Shown: positions 28,693 to 37,472, counted from the stretch's first letter. The stretch is 64,000 nt of DNA from Clostridiales bacterium (GCA_019419995.1 JAHZHZ010000012.1:1-64000); one strand, 5' to 3'. Numbers and translations are program-made. The notes: a model not told the origin generated them from the sequence alone.

Positions 28693-29573
28693 AAAAGATA
28701 TTTCGATTTCGCAGCTGGATACAGGCTGGTTTTGCTCTAGCCACTAATGCGCATTTCAGCGGCTTTTTTAAGGGTACCATCTACAATGGCCCTCTGAAGA
28801 ATGCTTGTGTACCCGGACTGAATTGTTATTCCTGTCCTGGCGCAATGCTTTCCTGTCCTATCGGTTCTATGCAGGCAATAATCAGTGGTAATCGCCACAA
28901 TTTTTCGTATTACATATTCGGTCTACTGTTGTTCTTTGGCGCGTTGTTAGGGCGCCTGGTATGCGGATTTTTGTGTCCCTTCGGCTGGTTTCAGGAACTA
29001 CTCAACAAAATTCCTATAAAGAAACTGAGAGTTCCATCGCGAGCAGACCGATCCATGCGATTTATAAAATATGGTGTGCTAGTGCTATTTGTATTGGCCC
29101 TTCCAGCCTTTGCTATAGATGCCTTTGGTTTGGGTTCGCCTTGGTTCTGTAAATGGATCTGCCCTGCAGGTACGTTGGAAGGTGGTATTCCCTTAGTTTC
29201 TAGCAGTGAAAGTCTGCGCGCTGGCTTGGGATTTACCTTCTGGTGGAAAATTGCTCTGCTGGCTGCCACCTTGTTGCTCTCAGTGGTCATCTATCGGCCA
29301 TTTTGCAAATACCTTTGTCCCTTGGGAGCTTTTTACGCCCTTTGCAATCGATGGAGTCTAAGTCGGATGGAAGTAGATCCAGGTAAATGTATTTCCTGCG
29401 GAAGCTGTGTACGCCAATGTCCCATGCAAGTACAAGTGCTCAAAAATATCAATTCCCCTGAATGTATCCGCTGCGGCCGCTGTGCAAAGCTCTGCCCAAC
29501 CGGAGCCATAGACCTACGCTTTGGAAAAATCACTCTTAGGGGAAACGAAACAACCCACACACTTAGAACATAA
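28689..29573 (+). CDS. 4Fe-4S membrane protein (NapH/CcoG-like)
   Basis: A 294-residue polytopic membrane protein. Membrane-associated cysteine pairs are in CYSCPGAMLSCPIGS, VCGFLCPFGW, FCKWICPAG and FCKYLCPLGAF. A C-terminal two-cluster ferredoxin follows: CISCGSCVRQCP and CIRCGRCAKLCP. The architecture matches quinol- or ferredoxin-linked electron-transfer subunits such as NapH and RdxA/CcoG. The ATG at 28689 overlaps the CXXC gene. It likely moves electrons from cytoplasmic donors to the external thioredoxin-like protein or another acceptor, by analogy only. A terminator follows directly. Confidence 0.87.
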   Translation: MKKIFRFRSWIQAGFALATNAHFSGFFKGTIYNGPLKNACVPGLNCYSCPGAMLSCPIGSMQAIISGNRHNFSYYIFGLLLFFGALLGRLVCGFLCPFGWFQELLNKIPIKKLRVPSRADRSMRFIKYGVLVLFVLALPAFAIDAFGLGSPWFCKWICPAGTLEGGIPLVSSSESLRAGLGFTFWWKIALLAATLLLSVVIYRPFCKYLCPLGAFYALCNRWSLSRMEVDPGKCISCGSCVRQCPMQVQVLKNINSPECIRCGRCAKLCPTGAIDLRFGKITLRGNETTHTLRT

Positions 29574-29598
29574 AACCGCCGTTTTCGGCGGTTTTTTT
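29572..29598 (+). terminator. terminator before oriC
   Basis: AAAACCGCC (29572-29580) pairs with GGCGGTTTT (29587-29595) and runs into seven T. It insulates the origin from the upstream operon. Confidence 0.93.
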
Positions 29599-29642
29599 AT
29601 TCTATATATTCTTCCACCTGCTATCTACCGCTTTTCCCCCAT

Positions 29643-29826
29643 TTATCCACAGCTATTCCACAATTTTGTCCATTTCAATGATCCTTTCTATTTTTTCTAT
29701 CATTTCGACTTTTTCCGCAATTTTCCGAATTACCCTTGCATTTCAGCCCTGTATCTGCTACAATAGATTCGCATTATCCACAGATTTACCCATTTTATCC
29801 ACAGTATGTGATAAAATTGTGGATAA
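29643..29826. other. oriC, part upstream of dnaA (DnaA-box cluster)
   Basis: Perfect DnaA boxes TTATCCACA at 29643-29651, 29774-29782 and 29795-29803 on plus, and TGTGGATAA at 29818-29826 on minus. A near-match TATTCCACA lies around 29655. The interval is AT- and T-rich (about 29655-29740). The three dnaA-proximal boxes overlap the dnaA transcript start, so DnaA autoregulation is likely. Confidence 0.9.
29736..29764 (+). promoter_or_regulatory. dnaA promoter
   Basis: TTGCAT (29736-29741), 17-base spacer, TACAAT (29759-29764), 90 bases before dnaA and directly upstream of three DnaA boxes. Confidence 0.65.
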
Positions 29827-29853
29827 AATAGGACATTGAGGTACGGAGGAAAC

Positions 29854-31167
29854 ATGAATTACACGCCTGAGCAACATCAAGCGTGGGACAGGGCCATTAA
29901 GCTGATCGAGGATAACCTGATTCCCATCTCGTTTAACACCTGGATCAAACCTTTGAAGTTATACTCAGTGACGCCTGAAAGCATCATCATCATTGCAGAT
30001 AACTTTTTGACCCTGAACCACGTCAAGCAGCGCTACTATACAGATCTATACAATATGATCAAGATTAGTTTTGGGCGCAGCTACGAACTCGAATTCTATA
30101 CCCAGGAAGAAATCAGCCGTCAGCAAAACAGTATTCAGCGCACCACACTCAACGCGAAGTATAGCTTTGAGAATTTTGTGGTAGGTCCCAGCAATTCATT
30201 TGCCTACGCAGCATCCCTGGCGGTTGCGGAACAGCCCAGCGACGTCTACAATCCTCTTTTTATTTATGGCAGCGTAGGCCTTGGAAAGACTCACCTGATG
30301 AACGCCATCGGCAATTACATCATGGCCGAAGATCCCATGAAAAATGTATTGCTGACCTCTTCAGAGAGCTTTACAAATGAATTGATCGATGCCATCGTAA
30401 AAAAGAAAGATACCTCCGAATTGCGCAACCGCATGCGCAACGTGGACGTGTTGATGGTAGACGACATTCAGTTTCTCTCCAAAACCAAATCCACCCAAGA
30501 AGAATTCTTCCATACCTTTAATGATCTCTACTCCAAAGGAAAGCAGATCATCATTTCTTCTGACCGGCCTCCTAAAGATATCCCCACCATTGAAGAGCGT
30601 CTGCGCTCCCGCTTTGAGTGGGGACTGATTGTGGATATCCAAAAACCGGATTACGAGACTCGCGTCGCCATTCTGCGCAAAAAGGCAGATGAGGAAGGAA
30701 TTGATGTTTCCTATGATGTAATCGACTACATTGCTGACCGAGTGGAATCTAATATTCGAGAATTGGAAGGCACGCTAACTCGTTTGAGCGCCCAAGGCCA
30801 ACTGATGGGTGTGCCCATTACCCTTGATTTTGCCAGAGATTCTCTGGCCCAACTGGTAAAATCCCAGGAAGGACGACGCATCACTCCAGAACTGATTATT
30901 TCAGTAATTTCTGATCAGTACGGCGTGACTCAGGAGGACATACTTTCCAAGAAGCGCAGTCGGGAAATTGCCCTTCCCCGTCAGATCGCCATGTATCTCT
31001 GTCGGGATATGACCCAGTTATCCACCACGAATATCGGTCGCGCCTTCGGAGGACGAGATCATACTACCGTAATGCATGGTTGCGACCGAATTAGTGAGGA
31101 AATGAAGAACAATTTTTCCTTCAAAAAACGCATTGAGGAACTAACGGCTATGATTCGAAATGGCTGA
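29854..31167 (+). CDS. dnaA: chromosomal replication initiator protein DnaA
   Basis: 437 residues. Domain I (1-85) begins MNYTPEQHQAWDRAIKLIED. The AAA+ domain has Walker A GSVGLGKTHLMNAIG and Walker B LMVDDIQFLS. The C-terminal helix-turn-helix reads RDMTQLSTTNIGRAFGGRDHTTV, the DnaA signature that binds TTATCCACA boxes. The linker domain II is very short. The ATG at 29854 follows CGGAGG. Flanked on both sides by DnaA-box clusters, so this is the origin; dnaN follows. Upstream synteny (rpmH-rnpA) is not present. Confidence 0.98.
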   Translation: MNYTPEQHQAWDRAIKLIEDNLIPISFNTWIKPLKLYSVTPESIIIIADNFLTLNHVKQRYYTDLYNMIKISFGRSYELEFYTQEEISRQQNSIQRTTLNAKYSFENFVVGPSNSFAYAASLAVAEQPSDVYNPLFIYGSVGLGKTHLMNAIGNYIMAEDPMKNVLLTSSESFTNELIDAIVKKKDTSELRNRMRNVDVLMVDDIQFLSKTKSTQEEFFHTFNDLYSKGKQIIISSDRPPKDIPTIEERLRSRFEWGLIVDIQKPDYETRVAILRKKADEEGIDVSYDVIDYIADRVESNIRELEGTLTRLSAQGQLMGVPITLDFARDSLAQLVKSQEGRRITPELIISVISDQYGVTQEDILSKKRSREIALPRQIAMYLCRDMTQLSTTNIGRAFGGRDHTTVMHGCDRISEEMKNNFSFKKRIEELTAMIRNG

Positions 31168-31179
31168 CCCGTGAAAGGT

Positions 31180-31291
31180 TGTGGATAAATAGAGAGCTTA
31201 TACACCTTTCATCCACGATGCCTGTTGATAAAAAAGGTAGCCAAAATCCCTGCTAATTCAGCATTTTGGCCTTTTATCCACAATATCCACA
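31180..31291. other. oriC, part between dnaA and dnaN
   Basis: Perfect DnaA boxes at 31180-31188 (minus) and 31274-31282 (plus), plus a one-mismatch box ATATCCACA at 31283-31291. An AT-rich tract follows at about 31302-31340, a candidate unwinding element. This bipartite layout resembles Bacillus oriC. Confidence 0.85.
31240..31270 (+). terminator. hairpin after dnaA within oriC
   Basis: GCCAAAAT (31240-31247) pairs with ATTTTGGC (31263-31270) with inner GCT/AGC, followed by CTTTTAT. It may terminate dnaA or be an origin structural element. Confidence 0.55.
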
Positions 31292-31351
31292 GACCTACGA
31301 TTACGCCTATATTTCTTATTTATATCATCAACACAACAGGGAGGCACCCAT

Positions 31352-32461
31352 ATGCAATTCACTTGTTCCACATCCAAACTGGTAGAAGCTCTTCAAATTG
31401 CTACCAAGGCATTGGCTAACCGTACTACCAATCAGATTTTGGAGGGTGTGCTAATTGAAACCGATTTGGATCAGCTTACATTGACCTGTTCGGATGAACG
31501 CATTACCATTGTTACTCATCTAAACGCAGAAATCAGCGAACCTGGACGTGGCGTAGTTCCGGGCAAGTTGTTTAGTGAAATTGTGCGCCGGCTTCCAGAT
31601 GATACAGTGGATGTACGTATGGACAACCGTTTTGTGTTTACCCTGCGCAGTGCTTCTTCCCGGATGAATATTTCGGGACAAGATGCAGATCTCTTCCCCC
31701 GCCTGCCCAAAATCGATGGGGAGCGAGAAATTTCCCTGCCCCAGGATATGCTTCGGGATATGATCCAAAAGACGGAATTTGCTATTGCTCAGGATGATAT
31801 GCGTGAGGTACTCACTGGCTGTCTTTTGGAAATCGGCGGCGGCGACGTAACTATGGTAGCTTTGGATGGCTATCGACTGGCCCTGAAGCGTGCCAAGTGT
31901 TCGGATGTTTTGGAAAAATTCTCGGCCATTATCCCGGGCCGGGCCGTGGGCGACATCGGCAAGTTGCTCTCCGATAGCGAAGAGGCCTTTGCTCAGCTCT
32001 CCTTCGGAGGCAATAAGCTGCACATCAAATTGGAAAATACGGAAATTTTCGTAATCTTGGTGGAGGGCGAATATGTGCAGTATCGGCAGATTTTGCCTAA
32101 GTCCTTCGCTACACGGGTGGAATTGGAGCTGGAACCCTTCCGCCGCTGTATCGATCGTGCAGCTCTGATTGCCAGGGAAGGCAGCAACAATCTGATTATG
32201 CTTACCATTGAGGGTGGAAGCATGGTCATTGAGGCACATTCCCAGATTGGCGATGTGCACGAGGAGCTGGAGGTGCGCCAGGAGGGAGCTGATCAACATA
32301 TCGCCTTCAATGTCAAATATCTGACAGATGTGGTGCGCTTCATTGACGCTGACCGTGTTGAAATGAATCTGAATAACGCCGTTTCCCCCTGCATTGTCAC
32401 GCCCCTCAATGATGCGGATTATGTGCACTTGATTCTACCTGTGCGCACGGGAGGCCGCTGA
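31352..32461 (+). CDS. dnaN: DNA polymerase III beta sliding clamp
   Basis: Ring-shaped processivity clamp of 369 residues with three repeats of the clamp fold. It begins MQFTCSTSKLVEALQIATKAL and ends YVHLILPVRTGGR, close to the canonical LPVR terminus. GGGAGG precedes the ATG. Its stop codon shares a base with the mnmE start, so the two are translated as a coupled pair. Standard neighbour of dnaA, but the usual following genes recF and gyrB are replaced by mnmE. Confidence 0.98.
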   Translation: MQFTCSTSKLVEALQIATKALANRTTNQILEGVLIETDLDQLTLTCSDERITIVTHLNAEISEPGRGVVPGKLFSEIVRRLPDDTVDVRMDNRFVFTLRSASSRMNISGQDADLFPRLPKIDGEREISLPQDMLRDMIQKTEFAIAQDDMREVLTGCLLEIGGGDVTMVALDGYRLALKRAKCSDVLEKFSAIIPGRAVGDIGKLLSDSEEAFAQLSFGGNKLHIKLENTEIFVILVEGEYVQYRQILPKSFATRVELELEPFRRCIDRAALIAREGSNNLIMLTIEGGSMVIEAHSQIGDVHEELEVRQEGADQHIAFNVKYLTDVVRFIDADRVEMNLNNAVSPCIVTPLNDADYVHLILPVRTGGR

Positions 32462-33789
32462 TGGAGGATTTGATCTGCGCATTGGCTACTGCTCCTGGAG
32501 AGGGTGGCATTGCCATTGTACGCGCCAGCGGAAGAGACGCCAAAGCGGTTTTGGAGCTTTGTTTTTGTCCTACTCGCTCTCGTAAGAACATGGATTCTCA
32601 TCGGATGATGTATGGCCGGGTGACGGATGCTCAAGGGCGAGAACTGGATGAGGTGATGGCCGTATTTTTTGCAGCACCTGCTACCTACACCCGAGAGGAT
32701 ATGTTTGAGATTCAGTGCCATGGGGGCAGTGTTTGTGCCCGGAGGATATTGGAGCGGTTGATGGAGTTGGGTGCTAGGCCTGCGGAGCCGGGCGAGTTTA
32801 CCCGCAGAGCCTTTCTAAATGGGCGCATTGATCTGAGCCGGGCTGAGGCAGTCATGTCTCTGATTGGCGCAGGTTCCGAGGCGGCTGCCAGGGCTTCACT
32901 GCGTCAATTGGAGGGGGGTGTCTCGGGCTTTGTACGTCATGCCTCAGAACAGCTCAAGGAGTGGATGGCACTGGTGGAGGCGTGTACGGATTTTCCTGAG
33001 GAGGTGGACGAGCCGGACGCAGCCCGACAGGTAGCCGGTGGGGTGGAGCGCCTGTTGGAAGATCTCAGGGCGCGTTGTGACCGGAAGAGTGCACGGATTA
33101 TTCGCGAGGGTGCCAGCATTGTGCTGGCGGGCAGACCCAATGTGGGCAAGTCCTCTCTGATGAATGCTCTTTTGCACCAGGAACGGGCTATTGTCACCGA
33201 TATTCCCGGTACCACCCGTGATGTGCTCACAGAACGGTTACAATTGGGCGGCATCTGCGCGGAGTTATCCGATACGGCAGGTCAGCGGCCCACCGATGAC
33301 CTCGTGGAGCGCATAGGAGTGGACCGGGCGGAGCGGGCCATGGAGCGGGCCGACATCGTGCTGGTTGTGCTGGATGGTTCCCAAGTGCTTACAGCAGAGG
33401 ATCAAACCTTGTTGGATGGATTGGATGAGCGGTGTATCGTTTGCCTTAACAAGTGCGACCTGCCTCTTCAGATGGATTGGCCAGGGTCTCTGAAGATTTC
33501 AGCGGCCAGTGGTGAAGGTATAGATGAATTGTTGGAGTGCCTTCAGAGCCGCCTGAGCGCGCCGGAGGGAGCCCAGGACTGCATGACTGAGGAAAGACAT
33601 CTTGATCTGGCTCAGCGGGCGACAGAGGCTCTGGAGAGGGCTCTGGAGGCCATAGAAGCTGGTTGTCCTTTAGATGTGATAGAGATCGATCTGAAACAAG
33701 CATTGAATGCGCTTTCAGAAATTACTGGCGAGGATGCCTCTGAGGAAGTTATTGACCGGGTATTTCGCAATTTCTGCGTAGGTAAGTGA
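32461..33789 (+). CDS. mnmE: tRNA modification GTPase MnmE (TrmE)
   Basis: With MnmG it modifies the wobble uridine (cmnm5U) of several tRNAs; 442 residues. The N-terminal formyl-THF-binding dimerisation domain (about 1-118) includes TAPGEGGIAIVRASG and FTRRAFLNGRIDLSRAEAV. The inserted G domain has GRPNVGKSSLMN, IPGTTRDV, DTAGQR and NKCD. The C-terminus ends FCVGK, where the terminal cysteine and lysine are characteristic. In many Bacillota mnmE sits just left of the origin beside mnmG-rsmG-parAB; here it follows dnaN alone. Confidence 0.97.
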   Translation: MEDLICALATAPGEGGIAIVRASGRDAKAVLELCFCPTRSRKNMDSHRMMYGRVTDAQGRELDEVMAVFFAAPATYTREDMFEIQCHGGSVCARRILERLMELGARPAEPGEFTRRAFLNGRIDLSRAEAVMSLIGAGSEAAARASLRQLEGGVSGFVRHASEQLKEWMALVEACTDFPEEVDEPDAARQVAGGVERLLEDLRARCDRKSARIIREGASIVLAGRPNVGKSSLMNALLHQERAIVTDIPGTTRDVLTERLQLGGICAELSDTAGQRPTDDLVERIGVDRAERAMERADIVLVVLDGSQVLTAEDQTLLDGLDERCIVCLNKCDLPLQMDWPGSLKISAASGEGIDELLECLQSRLSAPEGAQDCMTEERHLDLAQRATEALERALEAIEAGCPLDVIEIDLKQALNALSEITGEDASEEVIDRVFRNFCVGK

Positions 33790-33795
33790 GAATTT

Positions 33796-34677
33796 ATGGA
33801 AATGAGGCGAACGAAAAAAATTGCGTTTATGCTGGCGATGATTCTGGCTGTTATGCCGGTTGCCAGAGCACAGGAGGAATGGGCAGTGACAATGGAGACC
33901 TGTCAACTTGGAGATATTGAAATGCGTTGGGCTTCGTTTGGTGAGGGAGATCGGGCCTTTGTCATTCTTCCAGGCCTATCCCTGAAGAGCGTGGTGGACT
34001 CTGTCCAAGCCATTGCCGCAAGATATGGGGCCTTCGCACGGGATTACAGAGTGTATGTGTTTGATCGGAGAAGCAATGCGCCCCAGGAATACAGCGTTCG
34101 ACAGATGGCTCAGGATACTGCGAAAGTAATGGAACATCTGGATATTTCAAGTGCAGACGTCTTCGGTGCTTCCCAGGGAGGTATGATTGCACAGTATCTA
34201 GCCATCGATTATCCTCACTTGGTACACCGGTTGGTGCTTGGCTCTACCCTCTCCCACGCTAATGAAACCTCTCGGGCTGTGATCGGAGAATGGGTGCAGC
34301 TGGCTCAAAAAGGTGCGTCTGATGAATTGGTAAAGACTATGCTGGAAAGCATTTATGCTCCGCCTACGATGAAAAAGTGGGGAGATTCCCTGGCTGCTGC
34401 CAATGGAGAACTTTCTCAGGAGGAACTTGAGCGTTTTATTATTATGGCATCAGCGTGCAGCGATTTCGATTGTTCTAAGGATCTGGAAAAGATCTGCTGC
34501 CCTGTACTGGTGATCGGTTGCTGGGGCGATCAGGTGGTAACGGCGCAGGCTTCGGTGGAAATTGCTCAACAGCTGGGCTGTGATTTGTTCCTCTATCAAG
34601 ACAGTTATGGCCACGGTGTGTATGATGAAGCGGAGGATTATGTGGAACGTTTGATGACTTTTTTTAAGCAGCCGTGA
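33796..34677 (+). CDS. secreted alpha/beta hydrolase
   Basis: A 293-residue protein with a signal peptide (KKIAFMLAMILAVMPVARAQ, likely cleaved after ARA). It has an alpha/beta-hydrolase fold: oxyanion strand VILPGLSL, nucleophile elbow FGASQGGMIAQ (Ser), acidic residue in VIGCWGDQVV and histidine in SYGHGVYDEAED. The lid region contains several helices. The substrate is unknown; the closest pattern is the prolyl/lactone-hydrolase-like group of small esterases. It begins 6 bases after mnmE with no strong ribosome binding site, so translation may be coupled or weak. Confidence 0.8.
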   Translation: MEMRRTKKIAFMLAMILAVMPVARAQEEWAVTMETCQLGDIEMRWASFGEGDRAFVILPGLSLKSVVDSVQAIAARYGAFARDYRVYVFDRRSNAPQEYSVRQMAQDTAKVMEHLDISSADVFGASQGGMIAQYLAIDYPHLVHRLVLGSTLSHANETSRAVIGEWVQLAQKGASDELVKTMLESIYAPPTMKKWGDSLAAANGELSQEELERFIIMASACSDFDCSKDLEKICCPVLVIGCWGDQVVTAQASVEIAQQLGCDLFLYQDSYGHGVYDEAEDYVERLMTFFKQP

Positions 34678-34737
34678 GGGCAGTAAAATGTCTTGAAATG
34701 GTTTCGGATGCATTTAAAACAAAGAAAATATGAATAA

Positions 34738-34770
34738 GCGACCCCTTCCGCACTTAACGGAAAGGGTCGC
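34738..34770. terminator. bidirectional terminator between the hydrolase and ispH-rpsA
   Basis: GCGACCC-c-TTCCG pairs with CGGAA-a-GGGTCGC across a 7-base loop, then GATTATTTTT on plus. It separates two convergent transcripts. Confidence 0.88.
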
Positions 34771-34791
34771 GATTATTTTTCTAAAATGAAA

Positions 34792-36762
34792 TCAGTCCTC
34801 GATGGCAAATTCGTCTGCTTCGGGAACGGAATCCAACGCTTCGTCCTCCAGAACCTCGCGGATGGAAAGGCTGATGCGCTTAGCTTCGGTGTTAACATCC
34901 AGCACCTTTACGCGCACGATGTCACCCACGTTAACAGCATCTTCTACCTTGGCGATGCGAGTCAGGGCGCACTGAGAAATGTGCACCAAGCCGTCCAGGC
35001 CGGGCTCCAACTCCACAAAAGCGCCGAAGGTGGTGATACGTACAACCTTACCCTCTACCACAGAACCTACCGGATACTTTTCACCGGCCACGGTCCAGGG
35101 ACGGGGCTGGGTCTGCTTGTAAGACAGAGAGATGCGCTCCCGATCAGGATCGATATTGAGAATCTTCACATCAATTTCCTGGCCTACGGAAACCACGTCG
35201 GAAGGATGCTTCACGCGGCCCCAGGACAGGTCGGTTACATGTACCAGACCGTCAACGCCGCCGATGTCTACGAAAGCGCCGAAGTCCGCCAGGCGACGAA
35301 CGATACCCTTGACCACGGAACCTACCTCAAAGGTGCTCCACAGCTGCTTTTTGCGTTCAGCTTCTTCCACAAGCAGTACGGCTTTGCGGGAAGCTACGAT
35401 GCGCTTCTTGGACTTGTCGATTTCGATGATTTTCAGGGTCATGGTCTGGCCCACAAATTCCTCAATCTTTTCTACATAGCGCAGGGAGAGCTGAGATGCG
35501 GGAATGAAGGCGCGCACGCCCATGACGTCCGCCAGCAGGCCGCCCTTGACGGCTTCCTTACCGACGCCTTCTACGAATTCGCCGGCTTCCTGCTTCGCGA
35601 CGATTTCTTCCCAAGCCTTGCGGTTGATGATGTTTTTCTGGGAAAGCAGCACATTGCCCTCACCGTCGTTCACCTTTACCACTTCGACTTCGATTTCGTC
35701 GCCGACCTTGACATCGGTAGAGGAAAGATCAGACTTCTTCACGAGACCGTCAGCTTTGTAACCAACGTTGACGCAAACTTCGTCGTCGGTGATCTGTACG
35801 ACGGTGCCGGTGACAATCTGTCCAGGACGGAGCTGAACAAGCGTTTTTTCCACATCTTCCATGGACATGACTGCCTGTTCCTGGGTTTCTTCAGGGGTAA
35901 CTTTCTTCTCGATGTCGTTCATTCTTGCAACAACCTCCTTAATTATACAATCCGGCGTGGATGCACCGGCTGTAATCCCAATGGTATCGGATGCGGAAAT
36001 GGGAATCTGATTCAGTTCCTCCGCCGTCTCGATAAAGTAAGTTCGCGGACAGATACGCCTGGCCAGCTGGTACAGTTTTTCGCTGTTGGAACTCTGCCTG
36101 CCGCCGATGACAATCATCACGTCCGCCTGGGCGGCAATTTGCTGGGCTTCTGCCTGACGGTCCCGGGTGGCGGGACAGATGGTAGGTCGGATGTCCGGCT
36201 CTGCGATCTTTTCCTTCAGCAGTGTACACAGGCTTTCAAAGCGGGAGAGCACCATAGTGGTTTGTGAGACGATAAGCGCCCGCTCCATTCGGGGCAGTGC
36301 CCGCACATCTTCTTCACACATTACAGTTATACCCGGTGGATCCGTCCATCCCAGTATGCCCACCACCTCGGGGTGTGCCTGCTCTCCGATGACGATTACC
36401 GGTATACCAGCTTCTGATGCCTGATGGACCATTTCATGAATGCGTGCCACGAAAGGGCAAGTAGCATCCAGTACCTGACAATCACGCAGACGAATCTGTT
36501 CGATCTCCCCACGGCCTACGCCATGGGAGCGGATTACAACCTTTGTTCCCCGGGGAATTTCTTCCAGATGATCGACGCTCACCACGCCCTTCTCCCGGAG
36601 ACTTTCCACCATTTGCGGATTGTGAATGATCGGGCCCAGCGTCACTGCCGGAGCGGCCTTGGCCGCCGTATCCACCGCCCGACGCACGCCAAAGCAAAAA
36701 CCGGCGTGTCTGGCAAGGAGTATCCCAGCGATGAAAATCAGCTCCCGACATTCAAAATGCAT
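34792..36762 (-). CDS. ispH: fusion of IspH (HMBPP reductase) and ribosomal protein S1
   Basis: A single frame joining two proteins. Residues about 10-280 form IspH, the 4Fe-4S enzyme making IPP/DMAPP in the MEP pathway, with its three cluster cysteines in GFCFGVRRAV, LDATCPFVA and TICPATRDR. From about 310 onward there are four S1 RNA-binding repeats, the last starting near KYPVGSVVEGKVV, and an acidic tail. This fusion is well known in Clostridia. The listed ATG (36762) has no ribosome binding site. An ATC at 36732, nine bases after GGGAG, would give the standard IspH start. A strong internal start lies at 35922. Confidence 0.92.
   Translation of the reverse strand: MHFECRELIFIAGILLARHAGFCFGVRRAVDTAAKAAPAVTLGPIIHNPQMVESLREKGVVSVDHLEEIPRGTKVVIRSHGVGRGEIEQIRLRDCQVLDATCPFVARIHEMVHQASEAGIPVIVIGEQAHPEVVGILGWTDPPGITVMCEEDVRALPRMERALIVSQTTMVLSRFESLCTLLKEKIAEPDIRPTICPATRDRQAEAQQIAAQADVMIVIGGRQSSNSEKLYQLARRICPRTYFIETAEELNQIPISASDTIGITAGASTPDCIIKEVVARMNDIEKKVTPEETQEQAVMSMEDVEKTLVQLRPGQIVTGTVVQITDDEVCVNVGYKADGLVKKSDLSSTDVKVGDEIEVEVVKVNDGEGNVLLSQKNIINRKAWEEIVAKQEAGEFVEGVGKEAVKGGLLADVMGVRAFIPASQLSLRYVEKIEEFVGQTMTLKIIEIDKSKKRIVASRKAVLLVEEAERKKQLWSTFEVGSVVKGIVRRLADFGAFVDIGGVDGLVHVTDLSWGRVKHPSDVVSVGQEIDVKILNIDPDRERISLSYKQTQPRPWTVAGEKYPVGSVVEGKVVRITTFGAFVELEPGLDGLVHISQCALTRIAKVEDAVNVGDIVRVKVLDVNTEAKRISLSIREVLEDEALDSVPEADEFAIED
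35920..35940 (-). promoter_or_regulatory. internal ribosome binding site and ATG at the IspH-S1 junction
   Basis: On the minus strand AAGGAGG lies 11 bases upstream of the in-frame ATG at 35922, exactly at the domain boundary (IspH end KEVVAR, then MNDIEKK). Use of this start would make a separate 376-residue S1, a normal length for Bacillota S1. Seen in sequence; usage is inference. Confidence 0.6.
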
Positions 36763-36872
36763 CAATGCGGACAAAAATATATAAATTCCGCTAACCTGCG
36801 TTATTCGACGGGGTCAGCGGAATTCCTGCACAAATTCATGGACTTAACAATTTTTTTACGATAATATTTGTT

Positions 36873-37469
36873 TCATTTTTCCCTTCGGAAGCTCCAGATA
36901 GCCTTTTCGATGCGATGGGTTACTTCTGAAAGAATCTGGGAATCGCATCGGTGACCAAATTCGCTTAAATCTAGCGGCTCTCCAAAGTGGATATCTGTTC
37001 GGTGGAAGAGCCGGTAAGGGCCATCGATGTAGGCTGGAATAACAGGAACGCCTCCCCTCAGAGCGATCATGGAAGCACCGTTGAGCATGGGCGTGGGACT
37101 GTTATTCCTGCTGCGGGTTCCCTGGGGAAAAATACCTAAACCATACCCTTCCTTGAGTACCTTCAGAGCAGCCCGTACAGCGCTGATGTCCGCGTGACCA
37201 CGATCTACGGGAATGCCTCCAAGTCCTTTTATCAAAGGGCGCAGCAGGCGATTATCAAGCAGTTCCTTTTTGCATAGAAAATACATGTGGCGGCGACGGG
37301 GAATACGGGTGGAAATGTACAGGGGATCCAGGGCGGAGATATGGTTGATACACAGGATAAATCCTCCCGTCTCCGGCAAATTTTCCAGCCCGTACACTTT
37401 GCGCGGATAAATCAGATCAAACAGGGGACGTAAAGCGTACCAACCAATATTGTAAAATTTGCTGCCCAT
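36873..37469 (-). CDS. plsC: 1-acyl-sn-glycerol-3-phosphate acyltransferase
   Basis: Phospholipid biosynthesis enzyme that acylates lysophosphatidic acid at the membrane; 198 residues. The catalytic NHxxxxD motif is in CINHISALDPLYIS and the phosphate-binding motif in IFPQGTRSRNN, both typical of PlsC. A hydrophobic stretch lies near the N-terminus. Starts 3 bases after the end of cmk, so co-transcribed with it; cmk-plsC-ispH-rpsA is a recurrent gene order in Clostridia. Confidence 0.93.
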   Translation of the reverse strand: MGSKFYNIGWYALRPLFDLIYPRKVYGLENLPETGGFILCINHISALDPLYISTRIPRRRHMYFLCKKELLDNRLLRPLIKGLGGIPVDRGHADISAVRAALKVLKEGYGLGIFPQGTRSRNNSPTPMLNGASMIALRGGVPVIPAYIDGPYRLFHRTDIHFGEPLDLSEFGHRCDSQILSEVTHRIEKAIWSFRREK

Positions 37470-37472
37470 TTT

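Noticed and set aside
31520..32428. 302-codon open frame on the minus strand
   Set aside because: Antisense to dnaN, no supporting features.
34786..36267. Long 493-codon open frame on the plus strand
   Set aside because: It lies antisense to the S1 repeats of ispH-rpsA. The open frame follows from the strong codon bias of that highly expressed gene; no ribosome binding site and no recognisable domains.
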